DNA of 47,389 nucleotides from contig SIAI01000033.1 in the NCBI GenBank assembly GCA_009691855.1, positions 1-47,389 on the forward strand, read 5' to 3'. Source of the stretch: Planctomycetota bacterium (GTDB lineage Bacteria > Planctomycetota > UBA1135 > GCA-002686595). How positions within the stretch are numbered: position 1 is the first letter of the stretch; the number at the start of each line of letters is the position of its first letter. Below are positions 22,401 through 30,990 of this stretch, piece after piece. Position numbers and translations under genes: made by a program. The notes under the pieces are model-generated. The model was not told where the DNA came from. It made no database searches and saw only the letters and a program-made list of their open reading frames with translations.

Positions 22401-25352
22401 CGGGACGCGCACGAGCTTGACCTGGCCGCTGAGCTGCAGCACCTGATGCTGGTAGAGCTCCTCGCCCTCGACCGTGAACAACACCCAGCGTCCGCTCTGC
22501 GGCGCGGCCAGCATCACCAGCGCGTCCTGGCCGACGGCGAGCGTGTCCTGGTCCACCAGGATCTCGATCCCGCCCGGCAGATAGCCGAGCTGCGTGGTGC
22601 GCTCGTCGGCCACGAACAGGCGCGCCTCGGCGCGGATGTCGGCGTCGCGGTCGTCGGTGCTCGACCAGCGCACGACGTAGGTGCCCTCCTTTGCCGGCGT
22701 GAACTCGAACTTCGCGATGCCGTCGGCGCCCGTGCGCAGCGTGGTCTTCTGGAGCACCTCGCTCTCGTAGCCGCTCTGCTTCAGGTTCCAGCCCGCGAGC
22801 GGGAAGCCCGGCTCGGCCTGCGCGCGCTGCAGCGCGTCGCCGAACAGCTCGCGCCCGCTGGCGTCACGCCAGATCTCGAGCCAGCGCTCGCGCGTGACCA
22901 CGACCTCGCCCTCGTCGGCGACGGGATTGCCGTTCGGATCGGTGGCGCGCAGCACGAGCTCGACCTTGGCGCCAGGACGGTGGATCGCATGCGCGAACTC
23001 GATGTCCACGCGGTAGCCGCGCTCGGCCACGACCACCGAACCCGTGCCCACGATCTCGCGCCGCGAGGCGTCCACCACGCGCGCCGTGACCTCGAACTCG
23101 AACTCGCCCTGGGCCTCGGCCGGCGAGTCGAAGGCGATCGTCACCTTGCCCGCGGGGTCGCTCTGGCGCGTGTCGTGGAAGATCTGCTGACCCTGCCCGC
23201 CCCACCAGTCGGGCGCGCGCTGGTCGTCGTAGAACCAGGGGAACTCGCGCGTGCCGCAGTGCAGCGGGATCGGGCGGTAGCGCGGGCGCTGGTGCACGAA
23301 GACCTCGACCGCGGCGCCGGCGACCGGCGCGCCGTAGTAGTAGGTCGATTCGATCTCGACCTCGACGCGATCGCCGAGGCGGAAGAGCTTGGGCTTGCCG
23401 TCGGCATCGCGCGGCGTCTTCACGGCGACCTCGTACTCGGGCAGCTTGTACTCCTCGAGGCGGAACAGCGCCGTCTCGCCGATGGGCTCGTTCTTCCTCG
23501 CGTCCCGGTAGAACTGCAGGTGGTACTCGCCCAGCGTCATCGTCGCGCTCGTGGCGAAGCTGCCCCAGGCCGCGCCGAAGGCGTTGAGCGTGCTCGTGCC
23601 CGTCTGCACCGCCGTACCCTGCGGATCGCGCAGCTCCCAGGTGACCTTCTCGTTCGCCGGCGTCTGGTAGGCCGAGGCGAAGCGCGTGCGCGCCCAGAAC
23701 TTCCACTGCACCTCGTCGCCGGGGCGATAGGCGCCGCGATCCGCGGTCGCGTAGATGCGCCACTCGCGCGCAGGCGCCGCGCGGCCCGGCACCCAGCCCT
23801 GGGCGAAGCTCTGGCGCGCGCCGCTCTTCAGCGCGACGAAGTACTGACCGCCGTTGCCCGTCTTGGCGAGTTCGAACAGCGCCACGCCGTCGGCGCCGGT
23901 CTGTTCCGATTGATCGAGAATGTGCCACGAGCCGTCGTGCCAGCGCACCCACAGGTGCACGTCCGCCTCGGCGATGGGCGCGCCGCTCTTCGCGTCGGTG
24001 GCCCAGGCGAGGAGCTTCGAGCCGCTGCCCTTGACGGTCACGGCCGCGTCGCTCACCAACACCAGCGCGCGCGCTTCCTTGCCGCCGCCGCTGGCGTGCA
24101 GCACGTACGCGCCGGCTTCGGGCTTGGATTCGAGCAGGAGCTGCGCCGCGCCGGGCTCGTGCTTGCCCGGGTCCTTCGTGTCGTGCGTCCAGCGCGCGCT
24201 GGGCTTGCGCGTCAACGCCAGGCGATTCAGCCAGTCGTCGTTGCCGTCGCCGGTGAAGACCACGTCGCGCGTGAGGTCGATGGGCACGAGCTCGAGCTCG
24301 ACGCGCTCGAGGTTGCGCCAGGCGAGCGTGTACTGCGCCTCCGAGCCCGGCAGGAAGAAGCGCTCCACCTGCAGCGACACGCTGGGCGCGGTGAGGTCGC
24401 GGATGCGCTGCTGGCACTCGTCGGAGTAGCGCGTCTCGCCCTTCTTGAACTCCTCCACCAGGCGGCGGTAGAGCACCAGGGCGCGCACGTAGTCGGGGCG
24501 CGGCGCCAGGTTGCCGTTCGCGTCGCGCTCCCAGCGGCCCTGGTTCTCGCCGAAGTTGGCCAGCGCGTAGAGCGCGTCGTCGTACCACTCCGAACGCTTG
24601 CCGAGCTCCAGCACGGCGCCGAGCTCCGCCTCGATGCGCTGCTGCGCGCGCCGGTCGTAGCCCTGGTTCATCCACGCGCGCCCGAGCAAGAAGTGCGCGC
24701 GCGCGCGGTCGCCCTCGCTCTCGGCGATCTCGACCGCGTTGGCCAGGACGTCGAGCGGGAGCAGCGTGGGGAAGTAGTTGTAGCCATAGTACTTCTCGCG
24801 CCACTCGGGCAGCGAGGCCTTCCACACGATGGCGAGGTAGCGCTCGCGCGCGCGCTCGAGGTCGCTGGAGTGTGCCCACCAGTCGAGCGCCGCGGCGTAG
24901 TGCGCGCCCGCCCCGCCCCAGTCCTGGCTCTGCGCGCGCCAGCGGCCGTCACCCAGGGACTCGTGGAGCTCGGCGTAGAGGTCGGTGCGCGTCTCGGGTC
25001 GCTCGAAGCGCTCCAGCAGCGCGCTCAGGTCGTGGGCCGCCGCGTCGAGCTCGCCCGCGTCGGGATCGTTGGTCTGCGCGGCCGAGCGCCAGCGCGTGTC
25101 GGCCAGGCGGAACTCGCCCCAGGCACGCTGGGTGGCGTCGAGCTCGCCCTTCAACGCGCTCTCGTACAGCTCGTGCGCCTTGGCGTAGCTCTTCTCGCGG
25201 TACGCCGCCTCGGCGCGCGCGAAGGGACCGTCGCCGATCGGCTCCTGCTGCGCGCTCGCCGGCTGGGGCGTTCCGTGGACGGGCTCGAGGGACTCGGGCA
25301 GGGCCAGACAGGCGCAGACGAGAACAGCTTGCAGACAGAGACCGAGCTTCAT
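19419..25352 (-). CDS. Alpha-2-macroglobulin family protein with N-terminal TPR-like region
   Basis: This 1977-residue secreted protein has a signal peptide at the start (KLGLCLQAVLVCACLALP). Residues ~35-300 look like helical TPR repeats (AYREKSYAKAHELYESALKG). MG domains follow, with MG2 at about 535-640 (GAYRPGDEVQWKFWARTRF). The thioester site YPYGCVEQTLS is at about residue 1414 in an alpha-helical TED (DGGWAWWKDGDSNHFMTAYV). The intact Cys-Glu-Gln implies a working thioester that would trap attacking proteases covalently. Start at ATG 25352 gives the signal peptide; 25 extra upstream codons lack support. No penicillin-binding protein 1c, the usual proteobacterial partner, lies next to it. 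Confidence 0.92.
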   Translation of the reverse strand: MKLGLCLQAVLVCACLALPESLEPVHGTPQPASAQQEPIGDGPFARAEAAYREKSYAKAHELYESALKGELDATQRAWGEFRLADTRWRSAAQTNDPDAGELDAAAHDLSALLERFERPETRTDLYAELHESLGDGRWRAQSQDWGGAGAHYAAALDWWAHSSDLERARERYLAIVWKASLPEWREKYYGYNYFPTLLPLDVLANAVEIAESEGDRARAHFLLGRAWMNQGYDRRAQQRIEAELGAVLELGKRSEWYDDALYALANFGENQGRWERDANGNLAPRPDYVRALVLYRRLVEEFKKGETRYSDECQQRIRDLTAPSVSLQVERFFLPGSEAQYTLAWRNLERVELELVPIDLTRDVVFTGDGNDDWLNRLALTRKPSARWTHDTKDPGKHEPGAAQLLLESKPEAGAYVLHASGGGKEARALVLVSDAAVTVKGSGSKLLAWATDAKSGAPIAEADVHLWVRWHDGSWHILDQSEQTGADGVALFELAKTGNGGQYFVALKSGARQSFAQGWVPGRAAPAREWRIYATADRGAYRPGDEVQWKFWARTRFASAYQTPANEKVTWELRDPQGTAVQTGTSTLNAFGAAWGSFATSATMTLGEYHLQFYRDARKNEPIGETALFRLEEYKLPEYEVAVKTPRDADGKPKLFRLGDRVEVEIESTYYYGAPVAGAAVEVFVHQRPRYRPIPLHCGTREFPWFYDDQRAPDWWGGQGQQIFHDTRQSDPAGKVTIAFDSPAEAQGEFEFEVTARVVDASRREIVGTGSVVVAERGYRVDIEFAHAIHRPGAKVELVLRATDPNGNPVADEGEVVVTRERWLEIWRDASGRELFGDALQRAQAEPGFPLAGWNLKQSGYESEVLQKTTLRTGADGIAKFEFTPAKEGTYVVRWSSTDDRDADIRAEARLFVADERTTQLGYLPGGIEILVDQDTLAVGQDALVMLAAPQSGRWVLFTVEGEELYQHQVLQLSGQVKLVRVPITEAYVPNVFLGALSMWSGQAYQDVEELIVPPTKQFLSLELSSDKSEYEPGSEGSVSVLVKDHSGEPVVATLSLAIVDEAVSYIQGDYAIDPRRFFYGDKRPQLVQTGGSFQHGTYSDLERDDKGGAKERRLSFRASDDERKDMDALGYSGGRGGMLAKMSAVNAPEAAERFKADGATRQELSGNVVPEERAAGGVAAPVVRVRSDFRATALWLPDVTTDKNGRATARLKFPDSPTRWKATARACDVATRVGEGSTTVKTRLPLVARLQSPRFLVVGDEATLSGNLNNNTAAPLTVDAALTVEGLELLGCLIDGKLVKGNPPALTIPANGQVRVDWRVSARANGTAKLKLAALGQEYGDALERELPVYEHGIEAYIDLAGKLDEGALALTLLLPKERRPGSTQLEVTLAPSLAVTMLDALPYLVDYPYGCVEQTLSRFLPAVIVAKTLKDSGLSVEDAMTRVFGGVELDSAQKTHPKGKQALAQLDAMTKAGLERLYDFQHSDGGWAWWKDGDSNHFMTAYVLWGLALARDAGIEVQSGVLENAARFLAAELVEAEREPDLQAWMLHALSAFGGAGTTSDAKKFQATAFANLWERRDALNAYGRALLCLAAHAMGRAEDARVLAENLRNGALIDRSPDTSIVQVGTHQPYTIPTAHWGQDGVFYRWSEGGVEATAFALRALVAVNPKDELVTPVMNWLVKNRRGAQWSNTRDTAITVLALDEYLRQSRELGSAVEYELAVNGTRVATQRLEQAQLLSAPGTFVVDPALLRDGANEIRVTKKSGAGPLYFAARAHFFSLEEPLVARGNELFVRRDLYRLAARKTLLAGTVYERVPLLDGESVTSGERVEVVLTIEAKNELEYLVFEDLKPAGLEAVQVKSGEPIAAQELEKSEGQKRFAAPGAGARRSGTGRDVALETRVGEGYTGRARSAHQELRDRKVAFFLEKLPQGLWELRYELRAETPGRYHALPTLGHAMYVPEIHANGEELRMSVVE

Positions 25353-25508
25353 GGCGACCCGCGATGAGAGGTTGAGGCGACGCGCTGGCGTGAGCAGGCG
25401 TGCAGGATCGGGCGAGGAACGGCGCATGGTGGAGCCCTCTTGGGTCCATGAGGATGCCTCTCGGCGAGGCCCGGAGTCGCCGGTCGGCTCTGCTATTCTT
25501 TTCTGGCC

Positions 25509-26438
25509 GTGCCCGAGCTCCCGGACGTCACGCTGTACGTCGAGGCCCTTGAGCAGCGCATCCGCGGGCGCGTGCTCGAAAACGTGCGCCTGAAGAGTGC
25601 CTTCCTGGTGCGCAGCGCGGTCCCGCCGCTCGCCTCGGCGAACGGGCGGTCCGTGACGGGTCTACGGCGCCTGGGCAAACGCATAGTGCTCGCGCTCGGC
25701 CCGCGTCCCGATGGAAGCCGACCCCCGCAGCTCCATCTCTTGCTGCACCTGATGATCGCCGGGCGCCTGCACTGGAAGGCGCGCGGCGCGGCGCTGACGA
25801 GGCGCACGGATCTGGCGGCCTTCGACTTCGACGCGGGCAGCCTGGTGCTGACCGAGGCCGGCACGAAGAAGCGCGCCTCGCTGTACGTGCTGGCCGACGA
25901 GGCCGGATTGGCGACCCACGACCGCGGCGGGCTGGAACCACTGGAGTGCGCGCTCGCGCCCTTCGCCGAGCGCCTGGCGGCCTCGAAGCACACGCTCAAG
26001 CGCGCGCTGTGCGACCCGCGCTGCCTGTCCGGCGTCGGCAACGCCTACTCGGACGAGATCCTGCACCGCGCGCGGCTCTCGCCGCTGCGCCTCGCGCGCC
26101 AGCTCGATTCGGCGGAGATGGAGCGCCTGCACGCCGCCACGCAGGCCGTGCTGCGCGAGTGGTTGCAGCGCCTGCGCGCTCAGGCCGGCGAGCGCTTCCC
26201 CGAGAAGGTCACCGCCTTCCGCCCCGAGATGGCGGTCCACGGCCGCTTCGGCCAGCCGTGCCCGGTGTGCGCGGCGCCGGTGCAGCGCATCGTGCGCGCC
26301 GAGAACGAGGTCAACTACTGCGCGCGCTGCCAGACGGGCGGCAAGCTGCTGAAGGACCGCGCGTTGTCGGTGCTGCTCAAGGACGACTGGCCGAGCACGC
26401 TGGAGGAGCTCGAGGAGCGCGGACCACCCGGCCCCTGA
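25509..26438 (+). CDS. Fpg/Nei-family DNA glycosylase (MutM-like)
   Basis: This enzyme removes oxidised purines and cuts abasic sites. The GTG start gives MPELPDV, with catalytic Pro2 and Glu3 and Lys57 in LRRLGKRIV. The helix-two-turn-helix is GVGNAYSDEILHRARLSPL. The zinc finger begins at Cys251 as C-x2-C-x16-C-x2-C. A ~35-residue tail follows the finger (KLLKDRALSVLLKDDWPS), longer than usual. A TATTCT-like -10 lies just upstream (~25494). It is 56 bases upstream of the third GNAT gene. Confidence 0.92.
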   Translation: MPELPDVTLYVEALEQRIRGRVLENVRLKSAFLVRSAVPPLASANGRSVTGLRRLGKRIVLALGPRPDGSRPPQLHLLLHLMIAGRLHWKARGAALTRRTDLAAFDFDAGSLVLTEAGTKKRASLYVLADEAGLATHDRGGLEPLECALAPFAERLAASKHTLKRALCDPRCLSGVGNAYSDEILHRARLSPLRLARQLDSAEMERLHAATQAVLREWLQRLRAQAGERFPEKVTAFRPEMAVHGRFGQPCPVCAAPVQRIVRAENEVNYCARCQTGGKLLKDRALSVLLKDDWPSTLEELEERGPPGP

Positions 26439-26494
26439 CAAAGCTGCGCGGCACCTGCCTGTCCCGCCCGGCCACGGATAGACTCGTCGTTGCG

Positions 26495-27517
26495 TTGGCC
26501 ACGATCGCTGGTGCGCCGTCCTTGCAGTACGAAGTCCGTCCCTTCCAGCCCGGTGACGAAGACGCCGTGCTCGCGCTCCACAACCGCGCCTTCGCCGGTC
26601 ACGCGCCGCGCACGCGCGCGCACTGGGAGTGGAAGTTCCGCCACAACCCGCTGGGCGCGACCGAGATGGTGGTGGGCATGGAGCCGGCGAGCTCGGCCGC
26701 GGCGCTCGTGTGCCGCGCGGTCTACGCGGTCGTGCCGCAACGCTGCGTGTTGCAGGGCGAGCCGGGCGTGGCGGGCTTGCAGACCGACCTCGCCGTGGAT
26801 CCGTCGCTGCGCAACGGCCTGGGCGGCAGTCGCCTGATCCTGGCCACCGGGCGGCTCTACTCCGAGCTCTTCCTGCAGGGCACCAAGACGCTCGAGTGGG
26901 GCTTCCCCGAGCCGCACCTGCAGCGCGTTTGCCTCGCGCACCTCAAGGTCGGCGTGCTGCGCGACGTGGTGTTCCTGGTGCGCGAGGCGCAAGCGTTGCA
27001 CAGGAGCGCGTCCAAGCTGGCGGTCGAGCCCGTCGCGCGCTTCGGCGCCGAGGTGGACGAGCTGTGGCTGCGCTGTCGCGGCGGCTTCGGCGCGGCCGGC
27101 GTGCGCGACGCGCGTTACTTGAACTGGCGCTACCGCGAGCACCCCGAGGTCCCCTACCTCACGCTGGCGGCACGCGAGCCAGGCGGGGCATTGCGCGGGC
27201 TCGCGGTGGCGCGCGCGGGCGGCGCCGACGAGCGCTTGCTCTCGCTGATGGACTGGCTCGTGCCGCGCGACGACCACGAGGCCGAGGGGGCCCTGCTCGA
27301 GACCCTGCTGGAGGCCGCGCGCGCGCGAGGGAAATCCCACCTCGCCGCCTGGTTCCCGCTGTTCCAGCCCGAGGCCCAGCGCTGGCAGCAGGAGTTCGGC
27401 TTCCACGCGCGCGCGACGCCCTTCCAGGAGTCCTATCGCTGCTGGGCCAAGGGTCTCGGGCGACGCTGGCTGGACGAGCACTGGTACCAGACGATGGGCG
27501 ACATCGACTTCCTGTGA
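26495..27517 (+). CDS. Large GNAT-family acetyltransferase paralog 3
   Basis: About 340 residues, with the features of the paralogs at 15-17 kb: YEVRPFQPGDEDAVLALHN, HWEWKFRHNPLGATEMVVG, LAVDPSLRNGLGGSRLIL (a clear acetyl-CoA loop), DARYLNWRYREHPEVPYLTL and LMDWLVPRDDHEAEGALL. It ends WLDEHWYQTMGDIDFL, echoing paralog 1's LREHWWYQLAELDVV. The start is uncertain: TTG 26495 or TTG 26522, which would begin MQYEVRPF and match paralog 1 better. The stop is 10 bases before the cupin gene, suggesting one transcript. Confidence 0.8.
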   Translation: MATIAGAPSLQYEVRPFQPGDEDAVLALHNRAFAGHAPRTRAHWEWKFRHNPLGATEMVVGMEPASSAAALVCRAVYAVVPQRCVLQGEPGVAGLQTDLAVDPSLRNGLGGSRLILATGRLYSELFLQGTKTLEWGFPEPHLQRVCLAHLKVGVLRDVVFLVREAQALHRSASKLAVEPVARFGAEVDELWLRCRGGFGAAGVRDARYLNWRYREHPEVPYLTLAAREPGGALRGLAVARAGGADERLLSLMDWLVPRDDHEAEGALLETLLEAARARGKSHLAAWFPLFQPEAQRWQQEFGFHARATPFQESYRCWAKGLGRRWLDEHWYQTMGDIDFL

Positions 27518-27527
27518 GGCGCACCCC

Positions 27528-28559
27528 GTGAGCTCGAACTTCGTCGCCGGAGCCGTCGAACGCCGGCGCGAGCTCTCGCGCGAGGCCTTCGTGCTCGAGT
27601 TCGAGCGTCAGAAGCCCGTGGTCGTCGAGGGCGGCGGCGGCGCGGCGCTCGCGCGCTGGGACGCCGAGTACCTGAGCGCGACGGTCGGTGGCGCGGAGCT
27701 CGAGCTGCTCGAGGGCGTGTACAGCGCCCGCGCGCGCGGCGAGGGCTTCGCCAACGCCCAGAAGCGCATGCGCACGCTGGCGGAGTACATCCGCGCGCTG
27801 CTGCGCGGCGAGTCCGATCCGGGGTACCTCTTCAACACCGAGTCGGGCGTGCTGCTCACGAACCCCGCCGCACCCGAGTTCCAGGTCGGCTGGGGGCGCG
27901 CGCTGAACCCGGGACTCGCGCCGCTGGCCGCCGACTTCGAGTTGCCGGGCTTCTTGCGTCCCGAGAGCCTCATCTACGCCGCGCTGATCCTCGGCGGGCC
28001 GGCGCAGGCCTCACCGCTGCACTACGACCTCGGCGGCGAGGCCAAGGCGCTGGTGCAGTTGCGCGGGAAGAAGCGCGTGCTCCTCTTCCCGCCCTCCGAG
28101 GCCGCGTTCCTGTCGTTCCCGAGCTGGTTCGAGGAAGCGCCCGCGGCCTTCCGCGTGCCGCACGCCTCCGAGGTGGACCTCGACCGGCCCGAGCCCGAGC
28201 CCGAGCGCTTCCCCGAACTCGCGCGCGCAGAGTGCCTCGGGACCGAGCTCGGCCCGGGTGACGTCCTCTACTGGCCGTCCTTCTGGGCGCACCACATCCG
28301 CAACCAGGACGCCTTCACGCTGGCGGTCTCGGTGACGGTCGAGGAGCTGCACACGAACGCGATGCAGCTGCGCGAGACGCTGGGCATCCTCAGCCGCCTG
28401 TTCCTGCGGATGGCGGGCGACCCGCGCCGAGGCTTCGACCTCACAAGCCGTGCGGGCGTGCTGGCGGCGCTGCGCGCGCTCGAGAGCGAGCTGTTCAGCG
28501 AGGAGAACCGCAAGCGCAGCTCGATGTGGAGCTGGCACAACTCGATCTGGCACGGTTGA
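27528..28559 (+). CDS. Cupin-like/JmjC-type Fe(II)/2-oxoglutarate oxygenase
   Basis: This 343-residue protein carries an HxD pair in PLHYDLGGEAKALVQLRGKK (~His165/Asp167). A distal His lies in PGDVLYWPSFWAHHIRNQ (~254), with VLLFPP between, as in the Cupin_8/JmjC hydroxylases. Such enzymes hydroxylate protein side chains or small molecules. Start GTG 27528 lies 10 bases after the GNAT stop, so a joint pathway is plausible: an acyl transfer and a hydroxylation on the same substrate. That substrate is unknown. It converges on the next gene, with 18 bases between stops. Confidence 0.83.
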   Translation: MSSNFVAGAVERRRELSREAFVLEFERQKPVVVEGGGGAALARWDAEYLSATVGGAELELLEGVYSARARGEGFANAQKRMRTLAEYIRALLRGESDPGYLFNTESGVLLTNPAAPEFQVGWGRALNPGLAPLAADFELPGFLRPESLIYAALILGGPAQASPLHYDLGGEAKALVQLRGKKRVLLFPPSEAAFLSFPSWFEEAPAAFRVPHASEVDLDRPEPEPERFPELARAECLGTELGPGDVLYWPSFWAHHIRNQDAFTLAVSVTVEELHTNAMQLRETLGILSRLFLRMAGDPRRGFDLTSRAGVLAALRALESELFSEENRKRSSMWSWHNSIWHG

Positions 28560-28577
28560 AGCGAGCGCAGCTGCGCC

Positions 28578-30254
28578 TCAGCGCACCTCGACCCACTCGG
28601 CCACGCTCGGCACGCCCGCCGCGCTCACCAGGAACAGCATGTAGAACCCCGGCGGAGCGTGGGCGGCGTCGAGCGGGCCCTGCACGTCGATGCTGGTCGC
28701 CGTGAGCGCGCCGTGCACGAGCTCGACGTAGCGCGTGGAAGCATCGAAGGAGTGCGTCACCGAGCCGGGCGCGATCAGCGCGACGTGGTCGAAGGTCTCG
28801 CCGGGCGGCAGCGGCGCGAAGCTCAGCGTGTGCCAGGCCGGGTTCGCGGACGAGTAGCCGAGCTGCGCGGGTGCGCTGGTGATCCTCGGGCGCGGATGGT
28901 GGTTGAGCAGGTAGGGCGGCGCGAAGACCTGGTAGTCGAACACCGCCGAATCACCGCCGCCGGTCAGCACGCGACCGTCGGGCAGGAGCACGGCGGTCGA
29001 GTGGTAGCTGCGCGAACCGGAGGCGTGGGCCAGCGTGCGCCAGGAGGTGCCGTCGAAGAGCTCCGGGCTCTCGGCGAAGACCTCGGGCACGCCGGAAGGG
29101 GTGCGGCCACCGATCACGAGCACGCCGCGGTCGGGCAGGACCAGGGCGTTGGCGCGCGCGCGAGCTTGATTCAGGCGCGGAGCGTGGCGCCAGTTCCAGG
29201 CGGGAGCCGTGGCGGCCGAGGGCTCGCAGACCTCGACCGAATCGAGCACGCCCAGAGACCCTGTGTCGTCGAAGCCCTCGCCGCCGATCGCCATCACGAG
29301 CTCGGGCGCTCCGGGGCGCGTCGGGACGAGCACCGAGCACACGTAGCTGCGGAAGGGCACGCTGCCCACGTCGGTGAAGGTCCACTGTCCGGGCACCTGG
29401 GCGTGGTCCATGCGCGCCGAGGCGCCGCCCATGCCAGCCACGAACTGCGCGCCGCTGGCGAGCTGGAGGATGCGCGGGTAGAAGTCGAAGGGCGAGGCCG
29501 GCGTGGGCGGGCCGGGGAAGAGCGGGCGCCCGAGGGCGGGGCGCGCGCGCCGATCCTGCTGCGCCGGGGAGAAGACCTCGTAGTCGTTGAACGGCTGGCG
29601 CTCGGCCCCCGCCGTGCCGCCGGCGATCAGCATCTCCCCCGTCGCGGTCTCGACCACGCTGGGATACCAGCGGTCGGCGCTCAGGTCCGGCTGGCGCTTC
29701 CACAGGCCCATGGGGCCCGTAGCGGGATCCCACAGATAGACCAGGCGGCCGCCGCGGATGCCGCCGTGGAAGGCGAGGCCGTCGCCGAAGTAACGCGAGG
29801 TTCCGCCCGCGACCAAGAGCTCACCCGTGCTCGTCCAGGCGTGCCCGGCGCAGAAGAAGTCGCCACCGTCCAGCGGGAGCTCGAGCTCGGCGTTCAGGAA
29901 CACCGGCGTGGGCGCGCTCACGTCGAGGATCGACCAGCGCTGGATCCAGGCGGGCGTGGGCTGGTCGCCGCGCACGTCCCAGACGAGCACCTTGCCGCGC
30001 TGCGCACCGCGCGGGATCAGCGCCATGTGCACGGCCTCGAAGCGGAAGTCCGAGGCGAAGCCGGTCAGGTCGTGGTCGAAGGGCGCTTCCCAGGCCCCAT
30101 AGACCGGCGGCTCGTGGGGCAGGGTCTTCTGGCCGGCGGCGGGAGCGCACAGCAGCACGAGGGCAGCGGCGAGGTGGCTCGAGGACCACCCCAGGTCTGT
30201 GCGAGAGCGGTGCGGCACGCTCGATCCGGATCCGGTGACCAACGAAATCCACAT
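28578..30254 (-). CDS. Secreted kelch-type galactose/glyoxal oxidase-like protein
   Basis: In this 558-residue protein, residues ~30-45 look like a signal peptide (LAAALVLLCAPAAGQ). Repeated blades such as STGELLVAGG, ATGEMLIAGG and DRGVLVIGGR form the propeller. Residues match copper-radical oxidases: Cys in DFFCAGHAW (cross-link partner), Tyr in DRWYPSVVE, YH in SRSYHSTAVLLPDGRVLTGG, and His in SVTHSFDAST. A C-terminal DUF1929 domain ends APPGFYMLFLVSAAGVPS. It probably oxidises an alcohol or aldehyde outside the cell, releasing H2O2. The first 25 residues may be an over-extended start. Confidence 0.82.
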   Translation of the reverse strand: MWISLVTGSGSSVPHRSRTDLGWSSSHLAAALVLLCAPAAGQKTLPHEPPVYGAWEAPFDHDLTGFASDFRFEAVHMALIPRGAQRGKVLVWDVRGDQPTPAWIQRWSILDVSAPTPVFLNAELELPLDGGDFFCAGHAWTSTGELLVAGGTSRYFGDGLAFHGGIRGGRLVYLWDPATGPMGLWKRQPDLSADRWYPSVVETATGEMLIAGGTAGAERQPFNDYEVFSPAQQDRRARPALGRPLFPGPPTPASPFDFYPRILQLASGAQFVAGMGGASARMDHAQVPGQWTFTDVGSVPFRSYVCSVLVPTRPGAPELVMAIGGEGFDDTGSLGVLDSVEVCEPSAATAPAWNWRHAPRLNQARARANALVLPDRGVLVIGGRTPSGVPEVFAESPELFDGTSWRTLAHASGSRSYHSTAVLLPDGRVLTGGGDSAVFDYQVFAPPYLLNHHPRPRITSAPAQLGYSSANPAWHTLSFAPLPPGETFDHVALIAPGSVTHSFDASTRYVELVHGALTATSIDVQGPLDAAHAPPGFYMLFLVSAAGVPSVAEWVEVR

Positions 30255-30990
30255 GGCAAGGCTCGGTGAGAAAGCGATCGATGAATCCTAAGCGCATCTT
30301 GGCGAATCCCGCAACGGCCCCAGCGGTGAACCGAGCTTGCGCTTCCGAGATCGAGCCCAGGGGCTCTCGCGGAGCTGGAGCAGGCGCACGAGGAGCTCGG
30401 CATGCTTGGTTCAGCTAACTGGCTTCTGCGGTTCTTCTGACCATCAAAGCTCGTTTCTCCTGGTGAGCCTCCAACAGGAACAAGGTGCGCCCGGGAGCCG
30501 GCCTGACCGACCCCCTTCGCGGCCTCCGAAAGCGATCCAGCGTCACAAAGACCCAGAGCGCTTCACGTCAGCGCGGAGGACGCACACGCGGAGGTGCCGC
30601 ACGGTCGTCGCAAAGAAACGAACGAGAGTGGTGGGAGCGCGAGTCACCTCGTCGTCGATGCTGCCGTGAGTCCCGGCCGACCAGCGCGAAGAGAGTCGGC
30701 GCGGGCCCGGCCGAGGAGACATCTGAAGAGGTCCCATCGACCGGCGCAGCGCGCGAAGGCGGCCTTCCCATCCGAGCGCGGATCGACGAGCCGCGACGCG
30801 TGGGCAAGCACGGGGGCCGCGAGTGCGCTGCGCGCAGCCGCGCTTCCTGGACTTGGTCGGAGCGCAGCAAAGATCACGCGACGCGCGCGGACCGCGCTCA
30901 CTGGAATTGGCCAGTGGCGCTACCTAGCATTACGCTGCCACCGTCCGGGGCGCCTCCGAAACGCGCGGGACGGAGTCTCCGTCCGCGGCC
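30255..30990. other. 736-base non-coding region upstream of actA
   Basis: Between the divergent oxidase-like gene and actA no open frame looks coding: the possible ORFs lack recognisable domains and are rich in Arg/Ser from GC-biased frames. A+T is locally higher (30400-30470). It must hold the promoter of the respiratory operon. One clear dyad is listed separately. Confidence 0.6.
30899..30916. promoter_or_regulatory. Dyad 75 bases upstream of actA
   Basis: CACTGG-AATTGG-CCAGTG is a perfect 6-bp inverted repeat with a 6-base spacer, a size typical of dimeric regulator sites. Its position before the respiratory operon makes an operator plausible. No regulator is identified. Confidence 0.35.

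Noticed and set aside
19110..25367. 2085-residue open frame opposite the alpha-2-macroglobulin gene
   Set aside because: It mirrors the codon-position GC bias of the real gene, has no recognisable domain and is Arg/Ala/Leu/Gln-biased; the A2M strand carries intact motifs.
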